20,140 bases of DNA from Rhodocyclales bacterium (GCA_021413665.1 JAIOPW010000245.1:1-20140), one strand, 5' to 3'. Counted from the first letter of the stretch, positions 1-7,620 are shown. Numbers and translations are program-made. Notes: generated by a model from the letters alone, not told the origin.

Positions 1-88
1 CTCATGGCTTGGATCTCCAATGGTTTGGGTGGGTGAAACGACGGGACTTCATGGGGCAGAAACTCATTCGTGACCGAGGCAGGGCCGG

Positions 89-574
89 CTAGCGCAGCGA
101 TGCGACAGTCATCCTTCGCGTCGGGGGCGCAGCGGCGGGGAGAGCGGCGGGCAGGTGGCGGCGCACCTTCTCGATATAGGCGCGCCTCAAGGCAGGGCGG
201 GTGGCGTTGTAGGCGCCGACGGCGTCCCAGGTGTAGCCGAGGCGGGAGACATTCCCGGCAAGAATCCAGGCGCCGACATGGATGTTGATGCAGGGCTCGA
301 ACAGATCGCGCTCATTGATGCCATGGGACGCCAGCGTCGGCAGCCAGGAGGAGTTGATCTGCATCAGACCGATGTCGCGCGAGCCGTTGCCGTTGCGGCC
401 AACGGCCTGCGGATTGAGACCGGATTCGGTGCGGGCGATGGCGTAGAGCAGGGCGCTGCTGACCTGGTAGCGCTGTGCGGCATCGTCCCAGCAGGCCAGT
501 GCGGGCAGCGCCATGCAGAACACAAGGGCGACGCTCGATTGCACCGATAACGTTCGCCTCCGCGGTCTCTGCAT
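89..574 (-). CDS. Lytic transglycosylase of the conjugation system
   Basis: A 161-residue exported lysozyme-like (SLT-fold) transglycosylase that would cut peptidoglycan in the periplasm so the conjugation channel can cross it. Residues 1-28 form a signal peptide (basic start, hydrophobic core, A-x-A-C end). The SLT signature follows: ARTESGLNP with the likely catalytic Glu50, then DIGLMQIN and GAYNATRP. I chose the ATG at 574 because GGAGAACAAC precedes it and it gives a clean signal peptide; the frame stays open upstream to 784. Genes of this type sit beside TIGR03759/TIGR03765 genes in PFGI-1-like ICEs. The next minus-strand gene appears to start at base 5 (ATG with GGAG upstream) and leaves the window. 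The orientation, divergent from the relaxase and TraD genes, differs from the co-directional order I recall for PFGI-1 and suggests rearrangement. Confidence 0.88.
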   Translation of the reverse strand: MQRPRRRTLSVQSSVALVFCMALPALACWDDAAQRYQVSSALLYAIARTESGLNPQAVGRNGNGSRDIGLMQINSSWLPTLASHGINERDLFEPCINIHVGAWILAGNVSRLGYTWDAVGAYNATRPALRRAYIEKVRRHLPAALPAAAPPTRRMTVASLR

Positions 575-677
575 GTTGTTCTCCGGGTCTGATGTCTGCG
601 CGCCTGGCGGGGATGCCGCTGCGCAGAAGGTGGGGAGCATCGTAAGCAGGGAGAACGGGTGGATGCGCCCGAATCGG

Positions 678-697
678 GGCCTCGATGAGGCCCCCAA
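678..697 (+). repeat. Left arm of 20-bp inverted repeat
   Basis: The 20 bases GGCCTCGATGAGGCCCCCAA are the exact reverse complement of 791-810. The arm is itself a hairpin (GGGGCCTC, GAT loop, GAGGCCCC at 676-694). No T-tract follows, so an intrinsic terminator is unlikely. Confidence 0.9.
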
Positions 698-790
698 TCC
701 GCTTGACATTGGGTGGCGGTTCACGAAACACGGTGGCGAACCGCAGTGTTTGCGTGGGTGAAACGATTTTTCGGCGCGCGTCAAGTGGCT

Positions 791-810
791 TTGGGGGCCT
801 CATCGAGGCC
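791..810 (-). repeat. Right arm of 20-bp inverted repeat
   Basis: Exact reverse complement of 678-697, with 93 bases between the arms. It lies just upstream of the likely starts of the relaxase homologue. Confidence 0.9.
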
Positions 811-870
811 TCAATTGCCCCAGATGTCCCGAAATGGACCGGCAATACTCGGCCGATGATGATCAAGTGG

Positions 871-2124
871 ATGATGCGGTGTGAGGATCGATCGGTACCC
901 GGAAGCGCGTTTGCGCGAACCGGTTCTTTGTTTCTGGGCAGGGCACTACCGGCGAACACGCCCCAGCATTTGCGGGACGAGGCTCTGGTCGACCTCATTC
1001 GGATCAAGATGGGCTGGCCCCGGGAGGTGTTCGAGCCGGTGGTGCACCCGGTCATCGATGGCTACGCGGCGCATCTGCACGGGCTGCCGGCCACGGAATC
1101 GCTGCAGCATGCCGCTACCGGTGCTCGTTTCACGCACGCCCTGCAGGTCGGCAGTCGCGCGCTCGATTTCCGTCGTGGCCAGATCCTACCGCGAGGAGCG
1201 GCACCGGAGGTGATCGGTGCGCAGGCGCATCGCTGGACCTACGCCGTGTTTGTCGCCGCCTTGCTGCACGACACTAGGCACGAGGGGCTTGCGGAGCAAT
1301 TACTGAATCGCTTCGTACCGCCCCTGGTTCTCGAATGGCTGGCGGCCGATTCCGAGTTGATGCGCGAGCTTGTTGCGTTCCTCTCGGGAGACGACTCGGC
1401 GCCGACTGGAGCGATCAGTGATCTGGTACGGCGAGCCGCCGGTCAATCGCCGAGCCGAGATCTTCGTCCGAGTGGTCGAGGCGATCCCAAAGTGCAGGAG
1501 GCTGTGCCGGCCCCGAGTCCGCTGGGTGTGAAAGCCGAAGGCGACGTTGAGGAATCCGCAACCACTTCGACTACGACCGTGGCAATGGACGAGCCGGCAC
1601 TTCCGGTCGAGGAAACGGAGTACCTCGAAGCTGTCGACGAGGGCCAGCCGGAATCAGCCTCTCCGCCATCGCGGAAATCCAGTGTGGCGGATTCCGGATT
1701 AGTGCAAGCACCCGATGGGGCGCATCGCTTCATGGCCTGGCTGCAGCAAGGACTCGCCGATGGCACGCTTCCGGTCAACGTGGCCGGAGCGCTCGTGCAT
1801 TTCGTCCCCGAGGGCATGCTTCTGGTATCGCCCCGCATCTTCCGCGAGTTCGCCACGCGTTTCTGCGACGACAGTAACGGTCCGGCCCCCGCTGCCGGCG
1901 ACCCGGATATCGGCAAATCGATCCAGCGCCAGTTCCTGCGCGCAGGCTGGCATCGGCGGGCCGGGAAAGGCGTCAATATGTTGAGCTACCAGGTGGTGCG
2001 CGGCGAGCGCGCCGTATCACAACTCTCCGGCGTCGTGATCCCGAACCCTGAATGCTTCATTGCCCCCGTTCCTGCAATCAATCCGGCGCTGGTCCGCCTG
2101 CCCGCAAAGGTCGGAGAAGCATAA
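871..2124 (+). CDS. traI: MobH-type relaxase homologue (TraI_2 / TraI_2_C), degenerate
   Basis: Homologue of the ICE relaxase family TIGR03760/MobH, which nicks oriT and pilots DNA. The N-terminal part resembles TraI_2: an ESLQHA...THALQV stretch, then GAAPE...WTYAV..AALLHD. The C-terminal ~130 residues match TraI_2_C: FMAWLQQGL, VHFVPEGMLLVSPRIFREFA, then a QFLRAGWHRR segment. Between them lies a low-complexity acidic/Ser/Thr linker (roughly 1500-1700). Key residues are altered. The HHHxGG-type motif reads QHAATGA, and HDxGK reads HDTRH. The ~45 residues I expect after HD appear absent, with the sequence resuming at an LLNRF..PLVLEWL segment. Length is ~417 residues against roughly 600-700 usual. 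The start is uncertain: ATGs at 856, 859, 871 and 874 are all possible, and 871 has AAGTGG upstream. Five bases separate its stop from traD. It may be an inactive relaxase or a diverged paralogue. Confidence 0.72.
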   Translation: MMRCEDRSVPGSAFARTGSLFLGRALPANTPQHLRDEALVDLIRIKMGWPREVFEPVVHPVIDGYAAHLHGLPATESLQHAATGARFTHALQVGSRALDFRRGQILPRGAAPEVIGAQAHRWTYAVFVAALLHDTRHEGLAEQLLNRFVPPLVLEWLAADSELMRELVAFLSGDDSAPTGAISDLVRRAAGQSPSRDLRPSGRGDPKVQEAVPAPSPLGVKAEGDVEESATTSTTTVAMDEPALPVEETEYLEAVDEGQPESASPPSRKSSVADSGLVQAPDGAHRFMAWLQQGLADGTLPVNVAGALVHFVPEGMLLVSPRIFREFATRFCDDSNGPAPAAGDPDIGKSIQRQFLRAGWHRRAGKGVNMLSYQVVRGERAVSQLSGVVIPNPECFIAPVPAINPALVRLPAKVGEA

Positions 2125-2128
2125 GCCC

Positions 2129-4096
2129 ATGGCCTACCCGCTCGAATCCCTGCTGCGGCCCGCCTATGAATTGCGTGCGGCGGCAGTTTCCGCACTCGCC
2201 GCCGCTGGCGTGATGACGAAGCCATCGGCCTTCCTGCTGACGCGAGAGCTGGCTTTGGGGTTAGCTGGCGTCCTGATTTGTCACGCCGCCTGGCGTTGCT
2301 TTGCGGGGCTCAGAATCCTGCGGTACCGCGCCAACCTGCGCCGCCAGCGCCGCTATGTCGTGGCGTCCGAAGATATCCCGTGGTCGGCCGAGCGCTTGTT
2401 TCTGGGCCGGGGTTTCCACTGGGATCAGCGTCACACCCAGCGCCTGCACGAAGCCCGTCTTCCCGAAAAGCAGGACCTGCTGCGATCCGGACTGATTGGC
2501 AGGACCATAGAATTCCTGCATCACCTGCCGCCGGAGCACTCCGCCGTCGGTGGCGATCCCACCATTCACGGGGTCGAGCCCGCGGAGTCGGACATCTGGA
2601 TGGACATCAGCGACCGCGTGGGCCACACGCTGGTGCTCGGCACCACCCGTGTCGGCAAGACCCGGTTGGCCGAAGTGCTCCTGACGCAGGACATCCGGCG
2701 CGGCGAGGTGGTGATCGTGTTCGATCCCAAGGGCGATATCGACCTGCTGCGCCGCGTCTATGCCGAAGCGAAGCGCGCGGGACGGCAAAACGAGTTCTTC
2801 ATGTTTCATCTGGGACATCCCGAGGTCTCGGCGCGCTACAACCCGGTGGGGAGCTTTTCGCGCATCACCGAGGTGGCAACACGCATTGCCGGGCAGCTTC
2901 CGTCCGAAGGTCAATCGGCGGCGTTCAAAGAGTTCGTCTGGCGCTTCGTGAACGTCATGGCCCGGGCACTGGTGGCGCTCGGGCGCAAGCCCGACTACGA
3001 GCAGATCAATCGCTATGCGTCGAACGTCGAGCCGCTCCTGATCGACTACTTCGAGCACTGGCTGGACCGGGAGCCGGGCGCCGCCGGCTGGCGCGAAGAA
3101 GTGGAATCGATGGCGATCGACAAGAAGAGCCTCGACAAGGGGCTCCAGTCGCGCGGATTTCGTGCAGTGACCCTGGTCGAATACGCGCGGCGCAAGAAGC
3201 TCTACGACCCCATCGCCAACGCGCTGGCGTCGACGCTCAACTACGAGAAGAGCTACTTCGACAAGCTGGTGGCATCCCTCCTTCCCCTTATGGAGAAACT
3301 CACCACCGGCCGCACGGCCGCGCTGCTGTCGCCGGATCTGGACGATGCCAGCGACTGGCGGCCGGTGTTTGACTGGGCTTCGGTGATCAACCTGGGCGGC
3401 ATCGTCTATATCGGGCTCGATTCCCTGTCCGACTACGAGGTGGCCGCCGCGGTGGGCAACTCGATGTTCGCCGATCTCACCAGCGTGGCGGGGAGCATCT
3501 ACAAGTTCGGCACGGGGAGGGGACTTCCTGGCGAAACGCCGCCGCGTCGCATTGCAATCCATGCCGACGAGTTCAACGAACTGATCGGCGACGAATTCAT
3601 ACCTCTTCTCAACAAGGCGGGCGGGGCGGGTTTCCAGGTGACGGCCTACACCCAGACCTGGTCGGATGTCGAGGCGCGCATCGGGTCGCAGGCCAAGGCC
3701 GGGCAGATCGCCGGCAACTTCAATACGCTGATCATGCTGCGGGTCAAGGAGGTCGCGCCTGCGTAACTATTGACCAGCCAGCTGCCGGAGGTGCGCGTGG
3801 TCTCGACGATTGTTTCGTCCTCAGTCTCGGATACCAATGATCCGGGGGATTTTGCGGACTTCGCCAGTCGCAATGAGGATCGCATCACGACGGAGAGTGC
3901 TCCGATGCTGGCGCCGAGCGATCTGGTGCAGTTGCCCAAGGGACAGGCCTTTGCGCTGATTCATGGCGGGCAATTGCACAAGATCCGCATGCCCCTGCCG
4001 GACGCCAGCCACGACCCGCTGATGCCTGTCAGCCTTGAAGCGATTGGCGGCGAGGTGCGGGGTCGAATGGAAGGCCGGGCGAACTCGGCGCCGTAG
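2129..4096 (+). pseudogene. traD: TraD coupling protein split by an in-frame stop codon
   Basis: Type IV coupling protein of the SXT/TOL TraD family, an inner-membrane hexameric ATPase that feeds the relaxase-DNA complex to the secretion channel. A hydrophobic N-terminal segment (about residues 35-60) precedes Walker A GTTRVGKT (171-178), Walker B VVIVFDPKGD (~194-203) and a second acidic motif, IAIHADEFNEL. The frame is broken by TAA at 3764-3766 (codon 546 of 656). It then continues without any shift through LLTSQLPEVRVV, ASRNEDRITTESAPML and LPKGQAFALIHGGQL, which belong to the usual TraD C-terminus. A single substitution at one codon explains this. A TTG at 3770 could restart translation (AAGGAGGT lies 16 bases upstream), giving a separate 108-residue tail, but spacing is long. 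Without readthrough, the product is 545 residues lacking its tail. It follows traI by 4 bases and precedes a DUF4400 gene, as in SXT-like elements. Confidence 0.85.
3764..3766 (+). other. In-frame TAA interrupting traD
   Basis: GCG TAA CTA TTG ACC lies in the traD frame, with family-like sequence on both sides in the same frame. A Glu or Lys codon is likely at this position in intact homologues, so one base change accounts for the stop. It is a true mutation unless it is a sequencing error. Confidence 0.88.
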
Positions 4097-4107
4097 AGGA
4101 GAAGAGT

Positions 4108-4821
4108 TTGGCTTCCAGGAATGCAGCGTTTCATGAGGGCGTAGTTGCCGGGGCGCTGCTGGCTCCGCTAAAGATCGGCTTCGCGCTGATTCTAGGATTG
4201 GTGGGAATCGTCGTTGTGGCCTGGATTGTTGACTGGGGTTTTGTGCTCAAGGTCTGGCCGGAGGGTGTCGGCCGATTGAAAGGCATCCTGACTGCCGACC
4301 TTGCGCGTGGCATCGAACTCGCGGAGTGGCAGGGCGGGGTGCCGAGTGCCGTGACCGGAGCGGCGAACTTTATGTATGCGCTGGTGTTTGGGGTGACGGG
4401 GATCCACGACATGGGAATTCGGTTTGCGCAGGGTACGGCGCTTTCCATTCCGGACACCATCGTGCGCAATGCCTATCTGGCCAACATAGAGATCATCGAA
4501 GTGGCGATGATCGGCACCCAACTGCTAGGCGTTCGGCTGGCGACACTAGGCATGATGGTGCCACTGCTCGTGCTGGTGTATCTGATCGCGGCGGCCGATG
4601 GATTGACGCAGCGCGCGATACGTCGGGCCTGCGGTGGGCGGGAGTCGGCGAGCCTCTATCACCGGGCCAAGCATTTGCAGGTCATGCTGCTGGCGATGGG
4701 CGGCGCGCTGGTTCTGATGCTGCCGGTATCGATCGATCCACGCCTGGTAGGGGTGCCGGTCGCGCTGCTCGTGGGCTTACTGGCGCGATTGCAGTGGGCT
4801 TGTTACAAGAAACATCTATAG
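4108..4821 (+). CDS. DUF4400 / TIGR03747 ICE membrane protein
   Basis: A 237-residue inner-membrane protein resembling the PFL_4697 (TIGR03747, DUF4400) family, which follows traD in SXT- and PFGI-1-like elements. Its precise role in conjugation is not established. Hydrophobic segments lie near residues 20-48 (FALILGLVGIVVVAWIVDWG), 148-165 (MMVPLLVLVYLIAA), 190-208 (VMLLAMGGALVLMLPVSI) and 212-228. The central region contains the RFAQGTAL and IVRNAYLANIEIIEVAMIG stretches I associate with the family. Translation starts at TTG 4108, supported by AGAGGAG immediately after the traD stop and no better ATG nearby. The gene is intact, in contrast to traD just upstream. Confidence 0.85.
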   Translation: MASRNAAFHEGVVAGALLAPLKIGFALILGLVGIVVVAWIVDWGFVLKVWPEGVGRLKGILTADLARGIELAEWQGGVPSAVTGAANFMYALVFGVTGIHDMGIRFAQGTALSIPDTIVRNAYLANIEIIEVAMIGTQLLGVRLATLGMMVPLLVLVYLIAAADGLTQRAIRRACGGRESASLYHRAKHLQVMLLAMGGALVLMLPVSIDPRLVGVPVALLVGLLARLQWACYKKHL

Positions 4822-4887
4822 CTGCGCCGCACGGGTCTGCATTGCGCTAGCATATCGCCTTCATCATCGACATCGGAGGAGCTCACC

Positions 4888-5106
4888 ATGGCCCGCAAGA
4901 AGAAGCTCGATTTTTCTGACATCGCTACTACCCGCAAGAAGGCGAATCTCAATCAGAAGGATTTCTGGAGCCGTTATGGCGTCACGCAGTCGGGTGGGTC
5001 GCGCTACGAATCCGGTCGGAATATTCCGAAGCCATTGGCGATCCTGTTATGGCTGCATCAGTCGGGGAAGGTGACGGACAAGGATCTGGCGGATGCTTTG
5101 AAATAG
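4888..5106 (+). CDS. Small helix-turn-helix regulator
   Basis: A 72-residue basic protein with an XRE/HTH-like core: LNQKDFWSRYGVTQSGGSRYESGRNIPKPLAILLWL, where the TQSGGSRYESG segment is the likely recognition helix. A strong Shine-Dalgarno (GGAGGAG) lies 8 bases before the ATG. It is separated from the DUF4400 gene by 66 bases, so it may have its own promoter, though I see no clear -35/-10 pair. Its place at the end of the transfer block, facing a hairpin-rich non-coding region, suggests a DNA-binding regulator acting locally. The target is unknown. Confidence 0.8.
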   Translation: MARKKKLDFSDIATTRKKANLNQKDFWSRYGVTQSGGSRYESGRNIPKPLAILLWLHQSGKVTDKDLADALK

Positions 5107-5447
5107 TTGGAAGTCAGTTGCCTCCAAAGTGGGCCCCGAAACTCTTGGCAGCGCGATTGATCAGCGTACGAATGTCCTCGAACCCATTGGGAGTGACCCG
5201 GCAAGCGACCAGAACGAGTGACAAAGCAATACGGCAAGCGGACGGTCCGTGGATTTGTGGACAGCTCGCCGGCAGGCGAATCGGGCGGTCTTGCCGTGGA
5301 TAACGACAAGACCGTTACCCACCGCGCCGCCCTCTGACCACAATTCCACCGCCCCCCAAAACCAGGATCTTTTTGATATGGGGTTCAAAGGCGAAACCCG
5401 TTCGCTCATCTTCGAACTAATCGAGGCGAACACCTTGTGCTCATGGT
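5107..5447. other. Non-coding hairpin-rich region, candidate origin/oriT or regulatory block
   Basis: 341 bases between the HTH gene and the next gene, with no credible reading frame. Structure clusters at 5245-5399: GTCC/GGAC (5245-5248, 5259-5262), TCGCC-GGCA-GGCGA (5266-5279), CGGTCTTG/CAAGACCG (5286-5293, 5307-5314, 13-base loop) and GGGTT/AACCC (5381-5385, 5395-5399). The octamer CCGTGGAT occurs at 5247 and 5294, the second inside a hairpin loop. This density of small stems is typical of ICE cis-acting sites such as oriT or a replication origin. The known family member ICEclc has two oriTs. Function here is inference. Confidence 0.4.
5286..5314 (+). repeat. 8-bp stem hairpin with GTGGAT loop
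   Basis: CGGTCTTG (5286-5293) pairs with CAAGACCG (5307-5314) around a 13-base loop that contains the repeated CCGTGGAT motif. No T-tract follows, so it is not a normal terminator. Confidence 0.7.
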
Positions 5448-5792
5448 TCAGACCGTTCTGCGGGGAGAAGGTGTATCCGCCTCCCCAAATTCAGGTGAGG
5501 TCCATGCCAACAGTTCAGCAAGCCTGCGAATAACCCAATCAGATTCCTGTTCGGTGAATACCGACGCACCGGCCATCAACCCGTCATGGCAACGCAGCAG
5601 AACGTTCTCTTCGGAGAGACTCAAATTGGAAAGCATCGCTTGTGCATGTTCAGTGAGCATGCAGGCCATGTCTTCGCAAAGCTCGTAACGGCCTACTACA
5701 ACTTCCAGCGAAGCGCTGGGTTTGAGGCGGCCGGCGGTGACGAACAGGGCCATGAACGACTGTGGAATTTCAATTTGATTCATGTCCGGCAT
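5448..5792 (-). CDS. Conserved hypothetical protein
   Basis: A 114-residue acidic, mostly helical soluble protein. Recognisable stretches are IPQSFMALFV near the start, GRYELCEDMACMLTEHA in the middle and DWVIRRLAELLAW near the end. It resembles small ICE/plasmid proteins that databases sometimes label 'ATPase with chaperone activity', but I see no ATPase motif and make no functional claim. The start could be the ATG at 5792 or the one at 5783 (MNQIEIP...); neither has a strong ribosome-binding site. It lies downstream of the DUF7713-like fragment on the same strand, so the two were probably co-transcribed. Confidence 0.65.
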   Translation of the reverse strand: MPDMNQIEIPQSFMALFVTAGRLKPSASLEVVVGRYELCEDMACMLTEHAQAMLSNLSLSEENVLLRCHDGLMAGASVFTEQESDWVIRRLAELLAWTSPEFGEADTPSPRRTV

Positions 5793-5833
5793 GCTTCAAT
5801 CACCCGCGTGCGGACAACACGATCCCATAAAAC

Positions 5834-6009
5834 TCAGACCTCATCGCTCGGATCAAAAATCTCCAGCTTGAATTGCAAGCCCTCGTGACTCATCAACATC
5901 TGGCCGAACTCTTCCCATGGGATTTCACGACCATCGACACCCATGAGTGGGACGCGACCGTCTTCGTCATCATCCCACTTGATTCGCAGTAGTTTTCCAA
6001 GTTAGCCAT
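5834..6009 (-). pseudogene. Frameshifted or truncated DUF7713-like small gene
   Basis: The minus strand encodes LLRIKWDDDEDGRVPLMGV, continuing as DGREIPWEEFGQMLMSHEG and a QFKLEIFDPSDEV tail before TGA at 5834-5836. The WEEFGQMLM...EG..FKL pattern resembles the C-terminal part of DUF7713-type proteins. The frame has no ATG, GTG or TTG before PLMGV, and TAA (6002-6004) closes it upstream. An ATG at 6009 opens another frame (MANLEN...). One extra A in the run of four A's at 5995-5998 would join the two into a ~58-residue protein beginning MANLEKLLRIKW. The 176-base span is one short of a multiple of three, as this predicts. It is a decayed gene or a base-call error. Resemblance is from memory. 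Confidence 0.5.
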
Positions 6010-6058
6010 GAATTAGCCGAATAGACAAAGGATTCCATTGCCATAACCAACCAAGTCT

Positions 6059-6078
6059 AAAACGAGGTGCGGCCTTCG
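6059..6078 (-). terminator. Weak possible terminator after kwaB
   Basis: On the minus strand, 14 bases past the kwaB stop, an imperfect GC stem (CGAAGG / CCTCG, one bulge) is followed by TTTT. The stem is short and the call tentative. Confidence 0.3.
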
Positions 6079-6091
6079 ACGCTATGCTGAA

Positions 6092-7030
6092 TTAAACTTG
6101 CACCGCAGACGGAACATCGTAGGTCTCAAGGGAAAGCTCTGAGAATAAGCGATGATCTAAGAGCACTTGCAATATAGCTCTCGCAGTTTCTGAGGTAGGA
6201 ACGATCCGACCGACGTCATCGAATTGGATATTCCACTGGCGTTGGGCGTTTACGTGTCGAAGGCGGGTTAGATATGCCTGATCCTGGTACAACGCCTTCG
6301 ACTGAATTACCGCCATCCGTCGAAGCTGGATAGAGTTGCTACCCACATAGTCGCATATTGGCTGCATTGTCGTAAATAAGGCGACGAATTGCGGTTCCAT
6401 CTGCAATGTCTTAAACGCGGACTTATAGGAGTCCTTGTAGCTAAGTAGCGATTCAAAGGCTAACTTGTTCGGCGTAAGTACATTGTCTGACAGCACGAAA
6501 AAGTCGAACGTGCGTTCCAGTGTAAAGGCCGGATTGCGCTCGATGTCGAGTTCCTGCTCACGAAACACTAGATTCAGTAGCGTCCTAGACCTTTTCGTCT
6601 TCCAGTTCTGTGCCGTCTTTTTGACTCCATACAAAATGGCTCCATCGGGCATACGCGCACGCACCACATAGCCTGCCGCATTGTTCAATTGCTTTGCGCC
6701 GATTGCCTGGTGCTCTTCGGGGGGAGCGTCCACCAGCAACTTGAGTTGGTCAAACGTTGTCTCGCTGGCGTTGATGGCAAGAAAACTGTTTTCATTGTTT
6801 TGCGCAAGAAGTGAGTAGTTCTCCACTTCCACATATGTTTGTTGATAGCTCTTAATAAGGGTTCGCAGTTCCGCCTTGACGGCATCGGTCGTCTTGACCC
6901 AGTGGGCTCGGTACTTAACCGCACCGGCTGCACCATTGGTAGCATGGCTTTTCTTAAAGACCCAAAGGGCTATGTCAGTTTGGGCCATATCGAGCGCCTT
7001 GAAAGCCGTCAGTGTTTGTTGAAACGTCAC
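6092..7030 (-). CDS. kwaB: Kiwa anti-phage protein KwaB (DUF4868)
   Basis: A 312-residue DUF4868 protein, matching the ~315 residues of known KwaB. Kiwa is a two-gene defence system in which membrane protein KwaA and DNA-binding KwaB act together against infecting phage. The sequence shows an ALWVFKKS start, a VKAELRTLIKSYQ helix, a YVVRARMPDGAILYGVKK core and a TFDFFVLSDNVL stretch, consistent with the family as I know it. The start is GTG 7030, with AAGGAAGAG upstream. The kwaA stop lies just 2 bases before it, so the genes are translationally linked. Base composition is low for this window (25 G/C in 6421-6480). The identification rests on both the protein and the partner gene, though I could not run a profile search. 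Confidence 0.85.
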   Translation of the reverse strand: MTFQQTLTAFKALDMAQTDIALWVFKKSHATNGAAGAVKYRAHWVKTTDAVKAELRTLIKSYQQTYVEVENYSLLAQNNENSFLAINASETTFDQLKLLVDAPPEEHQAIGAKQLNNAAGYVVRARMPDGAILYGVKKTAQNWKTKRSRTLLNLVFREQELDIERNPAFTLERTFDFFVLSDNVLTPNKLAFESLLSYKDSYKSAFKTLQMEPQFVALFTTMQPICDYVGSNSIQLRRMAVIQSKALYQDQAYLTRLRHVNAQRQWNIQFDDVGRIVPTSETARAILQVLLDHRLFSELSLETYDVPSAVQV

Positions 7031-7032
7031 GG

Positions 7033-7620
7033 CTACTCTTCCTTAGAAAGTACGTAAATACCTTGGACTAAGCAGGAACGAAGGTGGTCTCCTGGACGAA
7101 TTGGGGTACGGCTCAACCCGCGCACGAAGCGGATGTGGCCTTCGCGTCGGGCTTTCAAGTCGTAGAGTTGCCATCCCATGACGAGCAATAGCGGATTCAT
7201 TAGGATCTGTCCGGACCGGTAGGTAATTGCGAACATCCAACCTAGGAAGAGAATGAAACCATAGAATTTGCCTGTACTTCCCATGTCCAGTCCCATAAAC
7301 GACACAACATACGGGAAGACATAGTTGATGAGGTCGTTTGGAATTGTTTTGGCCTCGTCGACCACTAATTGATGCTCCCCCTTTATTCGCCTAAGCACAG
7401 CAAAGAAGACTGCGAGACTGATAAAGCATGCCACGAACAGCGTCAGAGAACGTCCAGGATTAACGAGTTGCGGCAACTCACACGTCACCAGCGGTTGGGC
7501 GGAGAGGCAAATAGTTTGCTCCCAGTACTCCCCCTTCATATTTTGAAGAAGAAGGATCACGCTTAACGGAAAGTACGACCCAAGAAAAAGGGCAATCGCT
7601 GGAATTAGTTTGAGCTGCAT
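7033..7620 (-). CDS. kwaA: Kiwa membrane protein KwaA
   Basis: A 195-residue integral membrane protein with about four hydrophobic segments: residues ~5-26 (IPAIALFLGSYFPLSVILLL), ~58-76 (LTLFVACFISLAVFFAVL), ~97-112 (LINYVFPYVVSFMGL) and ~120-136 (YGFILFLGWMFAITY). A cytosolic-looking basic C-terminus (LYDLKARREGHIRFVRGL) follows. Size, topology and position directly before a DUF4868 gene identify it as KwaA, the membrane partner that senses infection and works with KwaB. Its ATG comes directly after the TAG of a small zinc-ribbon gene with no gap, so the three genes form one transcription unit. It is intact. Confidence 0.84.
   Translation of the reverse strand: MQLKLIPAIALFLGSYFPLSVILLLQNMKGEYWEQTICLSAQPLVTCELPQLVNPGRSLTLFVACFISLAVFFAVLRRIKGEHQLVVDEAKTIPNDLINYVFPYVVSFMGLDMGSTGKFYGFILFLGWMFAITYRSGQILMNPLLLVMGWQLYDLKARREGHIRFVRGLSRTPIRPGDHLRSCLVQGIYVLSKEE

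Larger units (their letters stand above)
575..870. promoter_or_regulatory. Divergent intergenic region with inverted repeats, candidate oriT/promoter region
   Basis: About 300 bases without a convincing gene, between the divergent transglycosylase and relaxase-homologue genes. It contains a perfect 20-bp inverted repeat (678-697 and 791-810), each arm itself a hairpin. Nested between the arms are GCGGTTC/GAACCGC and CACGAAACAC facing GTGTTTGCGTG. Relaxases of this class often lie next to their nick region, so a transfer origin is plausible. A TTGACA hexamer is present at 703-708, but no good -10 follows at 17-18 bases. The function is inferred from structure and position only. Confidence 0.45.

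Noticed and set aside
575..784. Extension of the transglycosylase gene upstream to 784
   Set aside because: The ATG at 574 has a ribosome-binding site and a proper signal peptide; the extension would run through the hairpin region.
1443..1976. Minus-strand frame opposite the relaxase homologue
   Set aside because: Low-complexity Ser/Arg/Pro composition and complete overlap with a recognised gene.
2261..3562. Long minus-strand open frame opposite traD
   Set aside because: It is antisense to a clear TraD sequence with Walker motifs; long antisense frames are expected in GC-rich codons.
5107..5127. Stem TTGGA/TCCAA after the HTH gene as a terminator
   Set aside because: Only five base pairs and no T-tract.
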